11,204 nucleotides of DNA from JAXIHJ01 sp034189755 (GTDB taxonomy: Bacteria > Planctomycetota > Phycisphaerae > SM23-33). Location of the stretch: assembly GCA_034189755.1 (NCBI GenBank), contig JAXIHJ010000063.1:1-11204 (forward strand), read 5' to 3'. Positions 1 to 5,626 of this stretch are shown piece by piece (position 1 is the first letter of the stretch; the number at the start of each line of letters is the position of its first letter). The translations under genes and the position numbers were made by a program. Below the pieces are notes generated by a model. The model saw nothing but the letters and a program-made list of their open reading frames with translations. It did not search any database and was not told the DNA's origin.

Positions 1-588
1 GCTGCTAGGCCGGCTTGCCCGCTTGGTCTTTTGCGGCGGCCTGGCCTTTAATGCGTCCCGAAGCTTTTCCAATTGGCTGCGGACAAACGTATCCGGCATC
101 GCAAGCCTGCCCACACGCGTCTGCAGAATTGAGACCTGAAGCTTCTTGTCCGGCGTGAAGGAAAAGGAAAAGTCGGCTGATATGACCTTGTCGTATTTGG
201 AAGAGTGAACCATGAACGTCAAAACGTCCTTGCTGAGCTTGAGAGTCGGCGTGGTGAGTCCTATGCGCCGCATCGCCTTGTGCACCACTCCCGCCTTGCC
301 GCCGGGCATGTTGGCTGCAATCTCGTCCAACGAAGCAAGGTATGCGTTCAACTGATCCTGCGTGAGCGACCAGAGATAAGGTTCATGCTGCTGTGCGTCA
401 TTGCCGAAATCCTGGATGCGGCGGACAAACTGCTTCGCTGCCTGCTGCTTTTCGCCGTCTGACAGATATGGCGGAATATATGCCTGCGGCGTCTCGTTGG
501 CGGCGATGTAAAGCCCGGCGGAAACCAAAATAACTCCGCCGGTCAGCAAAATGGCAATCGACTTGAGCACCACAAGAACCGTCTTCAT
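1..588 (-). CDS. Membrane-anchored hypothetical protein, 3' end cut by the window edge
   Basis: An open frame starts at ATG 588 and runs without a stop to base 1, so 196 N-terminal residues are visible and the C-terminus lies outside. GGGAG sits 7-8 bases upstream of the ATG and supports this start. Residues about 4-29 form one hydrophobic segment, a signal anchor or uncleaved signal peptide. The rest is soluble and probably extracytoplasmic. It has a LTQDQLNAYL stretch near residue 72 and, further on, alternating beta-like segments ending in GRLAMPDTFV. That layout (anchor, 'LTxxQLN', strands, 'xGxLxxPxxxV') reminds me of YpmS/DUF2140-type proteins, but this is only a resemblance and function is unknown. 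Only 30 bp separate it from the membrane gene upstream on the same strand, so co-transcription is likely. The visible C-terminal part is rich in Lys, Arg and Pro. Confidence 0.8.
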   Translation of the reverse strand, partial: MKTVLVVLKSIAILLTGGVILVSAGLYIAANETPQAYIPPYLSDGEKQQAAKQFVRRIQDFGNDAQQHEPYLWSLTQDQLNAYLASLDEIAANMPGGKAGVVHKAMRRIGLTTPTLKLSKDVLTFMVHSSKYDKVISADFSFSFTPDKKLQVSILQTRVGRLAMPDTFVRSQLEKLRDALKARPPQKTKRASRPSS

Positions 589-618
589 GCTATGCTCCCG
601 GGCTATGCAGCAGGACGT

Positions 619-1875
619 TTATGGTTCTGAGAAAAAATCCCTGACCAGCCGGCGATACTCAGGCGGAATTTGACCTTTGGACAGGGCCTCTGACGCGCTC
701 CGGCGAGCGGCCTGCCAAGCCTGGTTGTAGGAAACGAACGTTGCTCTTGTGGCAGCAGGGGCGGAAACGCCGGCGGTTGAGCTTGCGGATCCGGGCTCCC
801 ATACACGGACGTACTGCAAGCCGTCGCCGTTGTCGGCATCCCGGCCGTTGGGCCCGCCGGGTGGATGAGAGCCTCCGGCGGTTCCGCTTCTCTGGGTCGG
901 CTCGATGCCTTCTGCCGCAGCCTGCAATTGCTCGGCAATGGTGATATAGGTCTCCTCGCCGGCGGCTTTGAGCGCTTCGTCCAGACGGGCGAGACTTTCG
1001 GCGAGCAGCTTGTCGTCTTTTTCTTCCATCGCCGTTGCCGCGGCGGACAAAGGCTCGACGATTGCCGGCACGTCCGGGGCTTGCTTTGCAATCCGCCTGA
1101 GGTCCTGAGCCAGTTTCTGCCTCTCAGCCGGAGTCATGTTTTCAGCCGACAGGGCGATTTGCCGGACTGTAGAATCAGGTTCGGTCGGCCTGAATGTCGG
1201 CAAAAATGCCAGCGTCGCGTTCAGCAGCACTGCCAGGGCGACCGCTCCGGTCGTAGCCCGGCTGCGATGCCACAGTGACAACTTCAGTAATTGGTGCGTG
1301 TCGGCGGCAGCCAGTGCCTGTGCGGCGACGGCCTCGGCGAAAACCTTGTCGCCGTCGGCCAGACCGGCAAGCTCAGCCGCCGTGCTGAACCGCTCACCAA
1401 GCCGGCAGCGCATGTCCAGAAGGATCGCCGCCTGTTGGACGGTTACGCCTTGCCAAACCACCGCCACGGTTCCCAGAAGTGCTCCCAGAGGCATGAGAAT
1501 CACGGGCAGCATCGCTTTGGGCAGCGACTCATACCAGCCGACCGCCAGTGAGGCCTCGCCCGCAGCGCCGATGACAATGAAAACTCCAGCCACCAGGCCG
1601 CCCAGTTGCCGGGTCAGGCCCAGCGCCGCCCACGCCGCCGGCAGCAGCACCACTGCCGCGCCCAGGACAATCGGCAGGGCGGCTAATCCTGCCGCCGCCA
1701 ACGGATACACGGAAGCCACCGCCCAGCCCAATTGCAAAGCCGCCGCAGCGATGCCTGCCGCAACGGACAAAACCGCAGCCGATTCCACGGATCGCCTCAG
1801 CAGCAGCCTTCTCGCCGTTGTACGCAGAACGGTATGTAAATCTTGTAGCGCCAAAGTGTTGCTCCCGGCAGCCAT
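619..1875 (-). CDS. Multi-pass membrane protein with C-terminal soluble region, unknown function
   Basis: The protein has 418 residues from ATG 1875. An in-frame TTG at 1899 would add eight residues, but it lies only about 11 bases from the predicted transcription start, so ATG is preferred. Hydrophobic segments lie near residues 30-55, 57-85, 92-113, 118-141 and 208-227. Between the fourth and fifth is a cytoplasm-like stretch with LLDMRCRLGERFSTAAEL. After residue 230 the protein is soluble, with a helical Ala/Glu/Lys-rich part (245-325), a Gly/Pro/Asn-rich low-complexity linker (330-375) and a tail ending IPPEYRRLVRDFF. This architecture resembles membrane proteins of MoxR/DUF58 (BatA-like) loci in planctomycetes and relatives, and faintly the TIGR02302/DUF4175 type. 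Neither a MoxR ATPase nor a DUF58 gene is visible here, so this is inference. It is probably the first gene of an operon with the anchored protein 30 bp downstream. Confidence 0.8.
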   Translation of the reverse strand: MAAGSNTLALQDLHTVLRTTARRLLLRRSVESAAVLSVAAGIAAAALQLGWAVASVYPLAAAGLAALPIVLGAAVVLLPAAWAALGLTRQLGGLVAGVFIVIGAAGEASLAVGWYESLPKAMLPVILMPLGALLGTVAVVWQGVTVQQAAILLDMRCRLGERFSTAAELAGLADGDKVFAEAVAAQALAAADTHQLLKLSLWHRSRATTGAVALAVLLNATLAFLPTFRPTEPDSTVRQIALSAENMTPAERQKLAQDLRRIAKQAPDVPAIVEPLSAAATAMEEKDDKLLAESLARLDEALKAAGEETYITIAEQLQAAAEGIEPTQRSGTAGGSHPPGGPNGRDADNGDGLQYVRVWEPGSASSTAGVSAPAATRATFVSYNQAWQAARRSASEALSKGQIPPEYRRLVRDFFSEP

Positions 1876-1916
1876 GCAGCCCTGAGTCCGAGTAGTCAAA
1901 CAGACACGCTACGTGC

Positions 1917-1946
1917 ATTATCCCCTAGCCGGGACGGCTGAATCAA
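1917..1946 (-). promoter_or_regulatory. Predicted sigma70-type promoter for the 619-1875 membrane gene
   Basis: Read on the minus strand, TTGATT (1941-1946) and GATAAT (1917-1922) are separated by 18 bp. Four and five of six bases match consensus. The start of transcription would fall near 1910, leaving a leader of about 35 bases to ATG 1875. No strong Shine-Dalgarno sequence is visible there. It is divergent from the tRNA promoter, with 21 bp between the two -35 boxes. Confidence 0.5.
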
Positions 1947-1967
1947 GCCGGCAGGACTAAAAAGCGC

Positions 1968-1995
1968 TTGACCGCGACGCCGTCGGACGTATGAT
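1968..1995 (+). promoter_or_regulatory. Predicted sigma70-type promoter for tRNA-Gly
   Basis: TTGACC (1968-1973) and TATGAT (1990-1995) are spaced by 16 bp, each five of six to consensus. Transcription would start near 2002, about 12 bases before the mature tRNA 5' end at 2014, which fits a short RNase P leader. This is one of the better promoters in the window. Confidence 0.65.
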
Positions 1996-2013
1996 GCATC
2001 GGTTAAGGGTATC

Positions 2014-2085
2014 GCGGGCGTAGCTCAGTGGTAGAGCGTCACGTTGCCAACGTGAATGTCGTGAGTTCAAATCTCATCGCCCGCT
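2014..2085 (+). tRNA. tRNA-Gly (anticodon GCC)
   Basis: The full cloverleaf can be folded by eye. Acceptor arm GCGGGCG (2014-2020) pairs with CGCCCGC (2078-2084), with T2085 as discriminator. The D-stem is GCTC/GAGC around AGTGGTA. The anticodon stem TCACG/CGTGA encloses TTGCCAA, with anticodon GCC at 2046-2048. The variable loop is five bases. The T-stem GTGAG/CTCAT includes one G-T wobble, with loop TTCAAAT. GCC reads glycine codons GGC and GGT. The 3' CCA is not encoded, because TTG follows the discriminator, so it must be added after transcription. The gene stands alone, convergent with the recombinase gene. Confidence 0.96.
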
Positions 2086-2142
2086 TTGGGCTGGAATTTA
2101 GGCTATTCGACGGGGTGCATTGGAGTGGAAGCGCAAAGTCGA

Positions 2143-2156
2143 AAGCCCTGCGGCTT
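2143..2156. terminator. Weak hairpin between convergent tRNA and recombinase genes
   Basis: AAGCC-CTGC-GGCTT forms a 5-bp stem with a 4-base loop. It begins 10 bases past the recombinase stop codon. On the minus strand it is followed by TTTCGACTTT, and on the plus strand by GTAAAATTT. The stem is short and the T-tracts are broken, so this is only a possible weak bidirectional terminator. Confidence 0.25.
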
Positions 2157-2166
2157 GTAAAATTTC

Positions 2167-3123
2167 TCATGTACGTTTTCGGGCCATAGGGTGGGCGCGG
2201 TCGTAAACCTGCTTGAGCCGGCGGGTGGTCAGGTGGGTGTAGATTTGCGTGGTCGAGAGGCTCTCATGGCCGAGCATTTCCTGAACGCTTCTTAAATCGG
2301 CGCCGGCGTTGAGCATGTGTGTAGCAAAGCTGTGCCGCAACATGTGCGGGCTTACGTGCACGGCGATGCCGGCCTGCCGGGTGTGCTTGTCCAGATTTCT
2401 GCGGATTGACCGGTCTGACAGCCGCTTGCCTGACTTGTTCACGAACAGCGCCCCTCGCTTGGCGGCGCCGAAGGTGGCGGTTCGTTTGGCGAGGTAAGCC
2501 TCGATGGCCTGGACCGCCCTTGAACCCAGCGGGACGAGCCGCTCCTTCTTGCCCTTGCCGCGGATCCGCAAAGCCTCGGAGAACTCGTCGAGATCCTCAC
2601 GATTCATGGCCACCAGCTCGCTGACGCGCAGGCCCGCCGAGTAAAGTGTTTCGATTATGGCCCGGTCACGCGCTCCGGTAAGCGTGGTGGTGTCGGGTGC
2701 GGCCAGCAAAGCCTCTATCTGCTGAATGTCGAGATGCTTCGGGAGGCGCTTGTCCTGCCGGGGCGTGCGGATGACACTAACCGGCGAGGTGGTCAGCACG
2801 TTCGTTCTTACGAGATATTTGTAGAAGCTTCGCAGGCTGGCCAGCTTGCGAGCGATGGTGGATTTGGAATAATTGCTGTTTCGCATCATCACCAGGTAGG
2901 CCCGCACGTCCATCGGCGCAACGGCCAGGAGCTTTTTCTTAAGCGTTCCGGCCGGCAGGTCGTCAGCCGGCGGAAGCTGCTCGGCGGTAGCGGCCTGTCC
3001 GGCGGCGAGGAACCGGCAAAACTGCACCAGGTCGGTCGCGTACGACCGAATCGTGTGCGGGGAGAAGTTGCGTTCAGCGTCCAGGGCGTCGAGGAATCTC
3101 GATATGACGGGAAGTTTTAGCAT
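2167..3123 (-). CDS. xerC: Tyrosine recombinase of the XerC/XerD type
   Basis: This site-specific recombinase of 318 residues is of the kind that resolves chromosome dimers at dif during division. Residues 1-115 are the SAM-like core-binding N-domain, with FSPHTIRSYATDL and the ARKLASLRSFYKYL helix. Residues 125-310 are the catalytic domain. All expected active-site residues are present with XerD-like spacing: R166 in YSAGLRVSEL, K190 in GKGKKER, H260 and R263 in HMLRH, H286 in LGHESL, and the nucleophile Y295 in TTQIYTH. Length and motif order fit a housekeeping Xer protein rather than a phage or integron integrase. XerC versus XerD cannot be settled without a tree, so the symbol is tentative. 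No dif-like site is visible nearby. The start is ATG 3123 with only a weak GGACGG upstream. The gene follows the 74-residue protein by 59 bp and may share its transcript. Confidence 0.93.
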   Translation of the reverse strand: MLKLPVISRFLDALDAERNFSPHTIRSYATDLVQFCRFLAAGQAATAEQLPPADDLPAGTLKKKLLAVAPMDVRAYLVMMRNSNYSKSTIARKLASLRSFYKYLVRTNVLTTSPVSVIRTPRQDKRLPKHLDIQQIEALLAAPDTTTLTGARDRAIIETLYSAGLRVSELVAMNREDLDEFSEALRIRGKGKKERLVPLGSRAVQAIEAYLAKRTATFGAAKRGALFVNKSGKRLSDRSIRRNLDKHTRQAGIAVHVSPHMLRHSFATHMLNAGADLRSVQEMLGHESLSTTQIYTHLTTRRLKQVYDRAHPMARKRT

Positions 3124-3145
3124 CCGCCGTCCGTGGCATTTTTGG

Positions 3146-3181
3146 CGCCCGGGGCAACACCTTGCAGTCTAGGCCCGGGCG
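3146..3181. repeat. 8-bp GC-rich inverted repeat upstream of the recombinase gene
   Basis: CGCCCGGG (3146-3153) and CCCGGGCG (3174-3181) are perfect inverted copies around a 20-base loop. The pair fills most of the 59-bp gap between the small protein's stop and the recombinase start. There is no T-run after the stem in either direction, so it is not a standard intrinsic terminator. It could modulate read-through into the recombinase gene. Confidence 0.4.
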
Positions 3182-3182
3182 A

Positions 3183-3407
3183 TCAGTGGCTTTGCCGGGC
3201 CACCGGGCTGATGACATTTTGGCACTCGGTAGCAGCACGCTGGGCGACCTGGAGGCTCAGCGTTGCCGCGTCCAGCCAGGTCAGGTTTGTTTCGGAATCG
3301 TCAGCCAACCGAATAATCTCATTGATAATCTGGTCCTCGCAGCCGCTGGAGTAACGAAACAGATAGCGGCATCCGCCTTTAGCCAGGCTCAGTTTGTTGG
3401 TCTTCAT
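3183..3407 (-). CDS. Small hypothetical protein, 74 residues
   Basis: I do not recognise this protein. The start is set at ATG 3407 because AGGAAGG (3415-3421 on the minus strand) lies 7 bases upstream, a near-perfect ribosome binding site. The in-frame ATG at 3425 is upstream of that site and has nothing comparable. The product begins MKTNKLSLAKGGCRYLFRY and has a CEDQIINEIIRLADD segment that looks helical and acidic. There are three cysteines and no membrane segment or signal peptide. The strong binding site, a gap of 59 bp to the recombinase gene on the same strand, and protein-like composition argue that it is real. A weak promoter-like pair (TTAATC, 18 bp, TAGTAT) can be read near 3445-3475. 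An 8-bp direct repeat lies just upstream. Confidence 0.7.
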   Translation of the reverse strand: MKTNKLSLAKGGCRYLFRYSSGCEDQIINEIIRLADDSETNLTWLDAATLSLQVAQRAATECQNVISPVARQSH

Positions 3408-3432
3408 GACAAAACCTTCCTGCAAAACCTTC

Positions 3433-3449
3433 TATCGGATGTATCGGAT
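3433..3449. repeat. Tandem 8-bp direct repeat upstream of the small protein gene
   Basis: TATCGGAT occurs at 3433-3440 and again at 3442-3449, a 9-base period close to one helical turn. It sits 26-42 bases upstream of ATG 3407 and overlaps or follows the weak promoter-like sequence there. It could be an operator half-site pair or chance. Confidence 0.35.
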
Positions 3450-3553
3450 ACTAAGCGGTCGGACTCCAGCCGATTAAGATAGTGAAGCAGGAACAGGGGG
3501 GACTGGTCGTGTAATTCCACACTTCGAACAGGCAGAGCGAATGTGAGGAACCT

Positions 3554-4774
3554 TTAATCCCGCCCGGTGAGATGGATGGCGTTTTTGCCGGTTTTTTTGA
3601 CGGCCTTCAGCGCTTCATCGGCCGCCCGGAGCAGTTGCCGGCAAGTCTGCCCGTCGCGGGGGAAGGCGGCCAGTCCGCCGGAGATAGTCAGCGCGCCGCG
3701 TGCCTCCGGGCCTAGCGAAGGGAACTCATGGCCCGCTACAAGCTGGCGGAACCGCTCGGCCAGGGCGTAGGCGGTCTCAATAGGCCGGCTGTCCGGCACC
3801 CGCGGACGGTCCGTGCCCCAGAACAAAACGGCGAACTCATCGCCGCCGATCCGCGCGACGATGTCCTGCAAACGTGAGGTCCGCTTCATCAGCGAGGCTG
3901 TCTCACGGAGAATCTCATCACCTGCGGCGTGTCCGTATTTGTCGTTGTAGCGCTTGAAGTTGTCGATGTCGTACAGCAGCAGCGTAACGCGGAAATCGCA
4001 ACGCCGGGCGCTGGTGAGAATATGGTCGGTCAGATGGTAGAAATATCGCCGGTTGTACGCCCCGGTCAGATGATCGGTTATCGCCAGGCGGTGCAGTGAT
4101 TCGGTCCGTTGCGCCGCAGCCGTCAGGGCCGGCAGGCAGGCCCGCAGACTTCGAAGAAAAGGTTCAGCAGATGACGGTGACCTGTCGGAAGGATTCTTAC
4201 TCACGAGCACGCGCGGCGGATCGCCGGCGGCGAGCAGCAGCGGGGTGGTTGCATCGTCGATCTCATCGGCGTTGACCCAGCGCACCTCCATGCCAAGCCG
4301 TTGCTCGAGCAGTTCTGCGAGGCTGGTTTGCAAGGCCTTGGAATTCCGTACGCCTTCGAGAAGATTCGACAGCTCATGGGGGCTTAGTAAGGCCTCGGCC
4401 GACGAGGCGGCCGGCGGTGCACCGCCCTGTGAAGCCGCACGCCGAAGCCTGGCCAGGTCGTCGCGAGTCGGCGGGTAAAGAAAATAGTCATCCAGCAGAC
4501 TGCCGACCAGCGGGCGAACCTGGGACTCGCCGGCGACGGAGCATAACGCGAACAGCCCCGCGTTACGCTGCAGTCGTCGGGACGCGCGGCACAGGCCTGC
4601 CAGTTCCGCCTGCGGTGCGGTCAGTATGACCGCCGGCCAGCGCCGCCGGCCCATCGCCGTCAGCGCATCATATGGGTCGGTTCGATGTGTAACCCGATCG
4701 CCGTCCAGGGCGTCGGCAAGCTCCCGGCCCACGGCCTCATCGCCCAGCAGGAGTATGTTGCCGGAATCGTTCAC
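3554..4774 (-). CDS. Diguanylate cyclase: pseudo-receiver plus GGDEF domain
   Basis: This 406-residue protein should make c-di-GMP from two GTP. Residues about 5-112 have a receiver-like strand/helix pattern, but the phospho-acceptor position is Thr (VILTAPQ, near 52) and the switch Lys is Tyr (DYFLYPPTRDDL, near 100). It is therefore a pseudo-receiver that cannot be phosphorylated in the usual way. Residues 130-225 form a linker, possibly GAF-like. Residues 230-405 are a complete GGDEF domain: DHLTGAYNRR, DIDNFKRYND (269-278), the signature GGDEF (310-314), and KKTGKN near the end. RLQD (301-304), exactly five residues before GGDEF, is an intact RxxD inhibitory site, so product feedback is expected. 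No membrane segments are seen. The GTG start at 4774 overlaps the upstream stop as GTGA, which implies translational coupling. Confidence 0.92.
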   Translation of the reverse strand: MNDSGNILLLGDEAVGRELADALDGDRVTHRTDPYDALTAMGRRRWPAVILTAPQAELAGLCRASRRLQRNAGLFALCSVAGESQVRPLVGSLLDDYFLYPPTRDDLARLRRAASQGGAPPAASSAEALLSPHELSNLLEGVRNSKALQTSLAELLEQRLGMEVRWVNADEIDDATTPLLLAAGDPPRVLVSKNPSDRSPSSAEPFLRSLRACLPALTAAAQRTESLHRLAITDHLTGAYNRRYFYHLTDHILTSARRCDFRVTLLLYDIDNFKRYNDKYGHAAGDEILRETASLMKRTSRLQDIVARIGGDEFAVLFWGTDRPRVPDSRPIETAYALAERFRQLVAGHEFPSLGPEARGALTISGGLAAFPRDGQTCRQLLRAADEALKAVKKTGKNAIHLTGRD

Positions 4775-5364
4775 GACTCATCCTCGAGCAGTGCAGCCAG
4801 TTCTTCGGGCGTCAGCACATCTTCGGTTGACAAGGTCGGCGGTTCGGCCTGTTTTTTAGGCCCATCGCCGGTGAGAGCCTGTGGTTTTCGCGGTGGCCGT
4901 TTTGGTTTATCCGCTGTCGGCTTCTTGGCAGGTGTAAGCACCACGCGCGGTGGTTGGGCCGGTTCGGGCGTTGTTTTCTCGGCCTTTTGCGCCGGGGCTT
5001 CGACGGCGGCTTCGGGCCTGGCATCGGGCGTTCGGGCCAGTCGGGTCAGCACATTGGGCAGATCGTCGATTGAAACTAACCTCACGCCGCTGAGCTGCTC
5101 GGCGGTCAACCCAGCCGGCAGCGAGCCGACGGCCAAAACCTCCACGTCCATCTCGCGTGCGATCTTCAGCAGGCGCAGGTGCCGCAGACTCAGCATCTGC
5201 AAATCGACCACCATTGCCGCCGTCGGGGCCGCCAGAAGCTCCGCAGCCGCTTCGTACGCGCTGGAAACGTGTACGCACCCGGTTAACCGAGGGCACAACA
5301 CATCGCCGGCGGATGAGAAAATCACCACACGCAAACTAGCAGAAGATATAGCGCCACCGTCCAT
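4771..5364 (-). CDS. Degenerate receiver-like protein with basic Pro/Lys-rich tail
   Basis: The protein has 197 residues from ATG 5364, with GGAGGAA (minus strand, 5375-5381) upstream. A TTG at 5424 opens the same frame but lies inside the predicted -35 box, so it is rejected. Residues 11-110 look like a receiver fold: strands at RVVIFSS and AAMVVDLQML, then EVLAVGS and VRLVSIDDLP. D54 could align with the phospho-acceptor, but the acidic pair of strand 1 is Ser and the usual Thr and Lys switch residues are missing. Residues 112-180 are a Pro/Lys/Ala-rich, probably disordered linker. The last residues carry LTPEELAALLE (184-194), a helix-like motif also found in the GGDEF protein encoded downstream. 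The two genes overlap by four bases, which suggests partner proteins. No DNA-binding or enzymatic domain is visible, so the exact role is unknown. Confidence 0.8.
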   Translation of the reverse strand: MDGGAISSASLRVVIFSSAGDVLCPRLTGCVHVSSAYEAAAELLAAPTAAMVVDLQMLSLRHLRLLKIAREMDVEVLAVGSLPAGLTAEQLSGVRLVSIDDLPNVLTRLARTPDARPEAAVEAPAQKAEKTTPEPAQPPRVVLTPAKKPTADKPKRPPRKPQALTGDGPKKQAEPPTLSTEDVLTPEELAALLEDES

Positions 5365-5395
5365 GAGTTGATGGTTCCTCCAGTCAACTACACCA

Positions 5396-5424
5396 ATTCT
5401 ACCGCAAGAGGCCGATTTCGTCAA
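5396..5424 (-). promoter_or_regulatory. Strong predicted promoter of the receiver/GGDEF operon
   Basis: On the minus strand TTGACG (5419-5424) and TAGAAT (5396-5401) are 17 bp apart, each five of six to consensus. Transcription would begin near 5389, giving a leader of about 25 bases that contains the GGAGGAA ribosome binding site. This geometry fixes ATG 5364 as the translation start. Confidence 0.7.
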
Positions 5425-5474
5425 ATCGCATACGGTCTGGTGGATGGGCGCGTATTAATTTCGGTGGTTTTCAT

Positions 5475-5554
5475 CCCGCTCGCTTAGCGCTCGCGGCTAG
5501 TATGGATATGGTTCACATGCTCAACGGTACTAGCCGCGAGTGGAAACGAGCGGG
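5475..5554. repeat. 80-bp imperfect inverted repeat in a divergent intergenic region
   Basis: CCCGCTCG (5475-5482) pairs with CGAGCGGG (5547-5554), and CTCGCGGCTAGTA (5490-5502) pairs with TACTAGCCGCGAG (5528-5540). That gives 21 perfect base pairs per arm, interrupted by a 7-versus-6-base internal mismatch (CTTAGCG against TGGAAA). The loop is 25 bases. A further direct copy of CGAGCGGG lies at 5573-5580. It has no T-tract and lies upstream of two divergent genes, so it is not a terminator. It may be a REP- or MITE-like intergenic element. The arm reminds me of repeated GC-rich intergenic sequences in planctomycete genomes, which I cannot confirm here. Confidence 0.8.
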
Positions 5555-5588
5555 CAAGTATTTGAAAAGCATCGAGCGGGACAGCGAG

Positions 5589-5617
5589 TTGTCTTTGCCG
5601 CGGGCGGCTGTTATAGT
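5589..5617 (+). promoter_or_regulatory. Predicted promoter of the HIT-dGTPase operon, near-leaderless
   Basis: TTGTCT (5589-5594) and TATAGT (5612-5617) are spaced by 17 bp, matching four and five of six consensus bases. A start at the A near 5624 would place transcription about three bases before the ATG at 5627, so the message would be almost leaderless. This agrees with the lack of a Shine-Dalgarno sequence. Confidence 0.5.
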
Positions 5618-5626
5618 TGATTTATC

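Noticed and set aside
1136..1885. Long plus-strand open frame (about 249 codons) opposite the membrane gene
   Set aside because: It is antisense to a convincing membrane protein. Its translation is Arg/Ala/Ser-rich without hydrophobic pattern or motif, as expected for a shadow in GC-rich DNA.
1876..1899. TTG start at 1899 for the membrane protein
   Set aside because: It would leave a leader of about 11 bases and has no ribosome binding site. ATG 1875 is more usual, though its own site is also weak.
2014..3123. tRNA plus tyrosine recombinase as an integrated-element boundary
   Set aside because: The recombinase has Xer-like length and spacing. No repeat of the tRNA 3' end and no mobile-element genes are seen, so the adjacency is probably chance.
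4685..5371. Plus-strand open frame (about 228 codons) opposite the receiver-like gene
   Set aside because: It is antisense to a gene with a strong promoter, a ribosome binding site and a stop/start overlap. The translation is low-complexity Ser/Gly/Ala with no recognisable domain.
5365..5424. N-terminal 20-residue extension of the receiver-like protein from TTG 5424
   Set aside because: The TTG lies inside the predicted -35 hexamer, upstream of the predicted transcription start. ATG 5364 has a GGAGGAA site.
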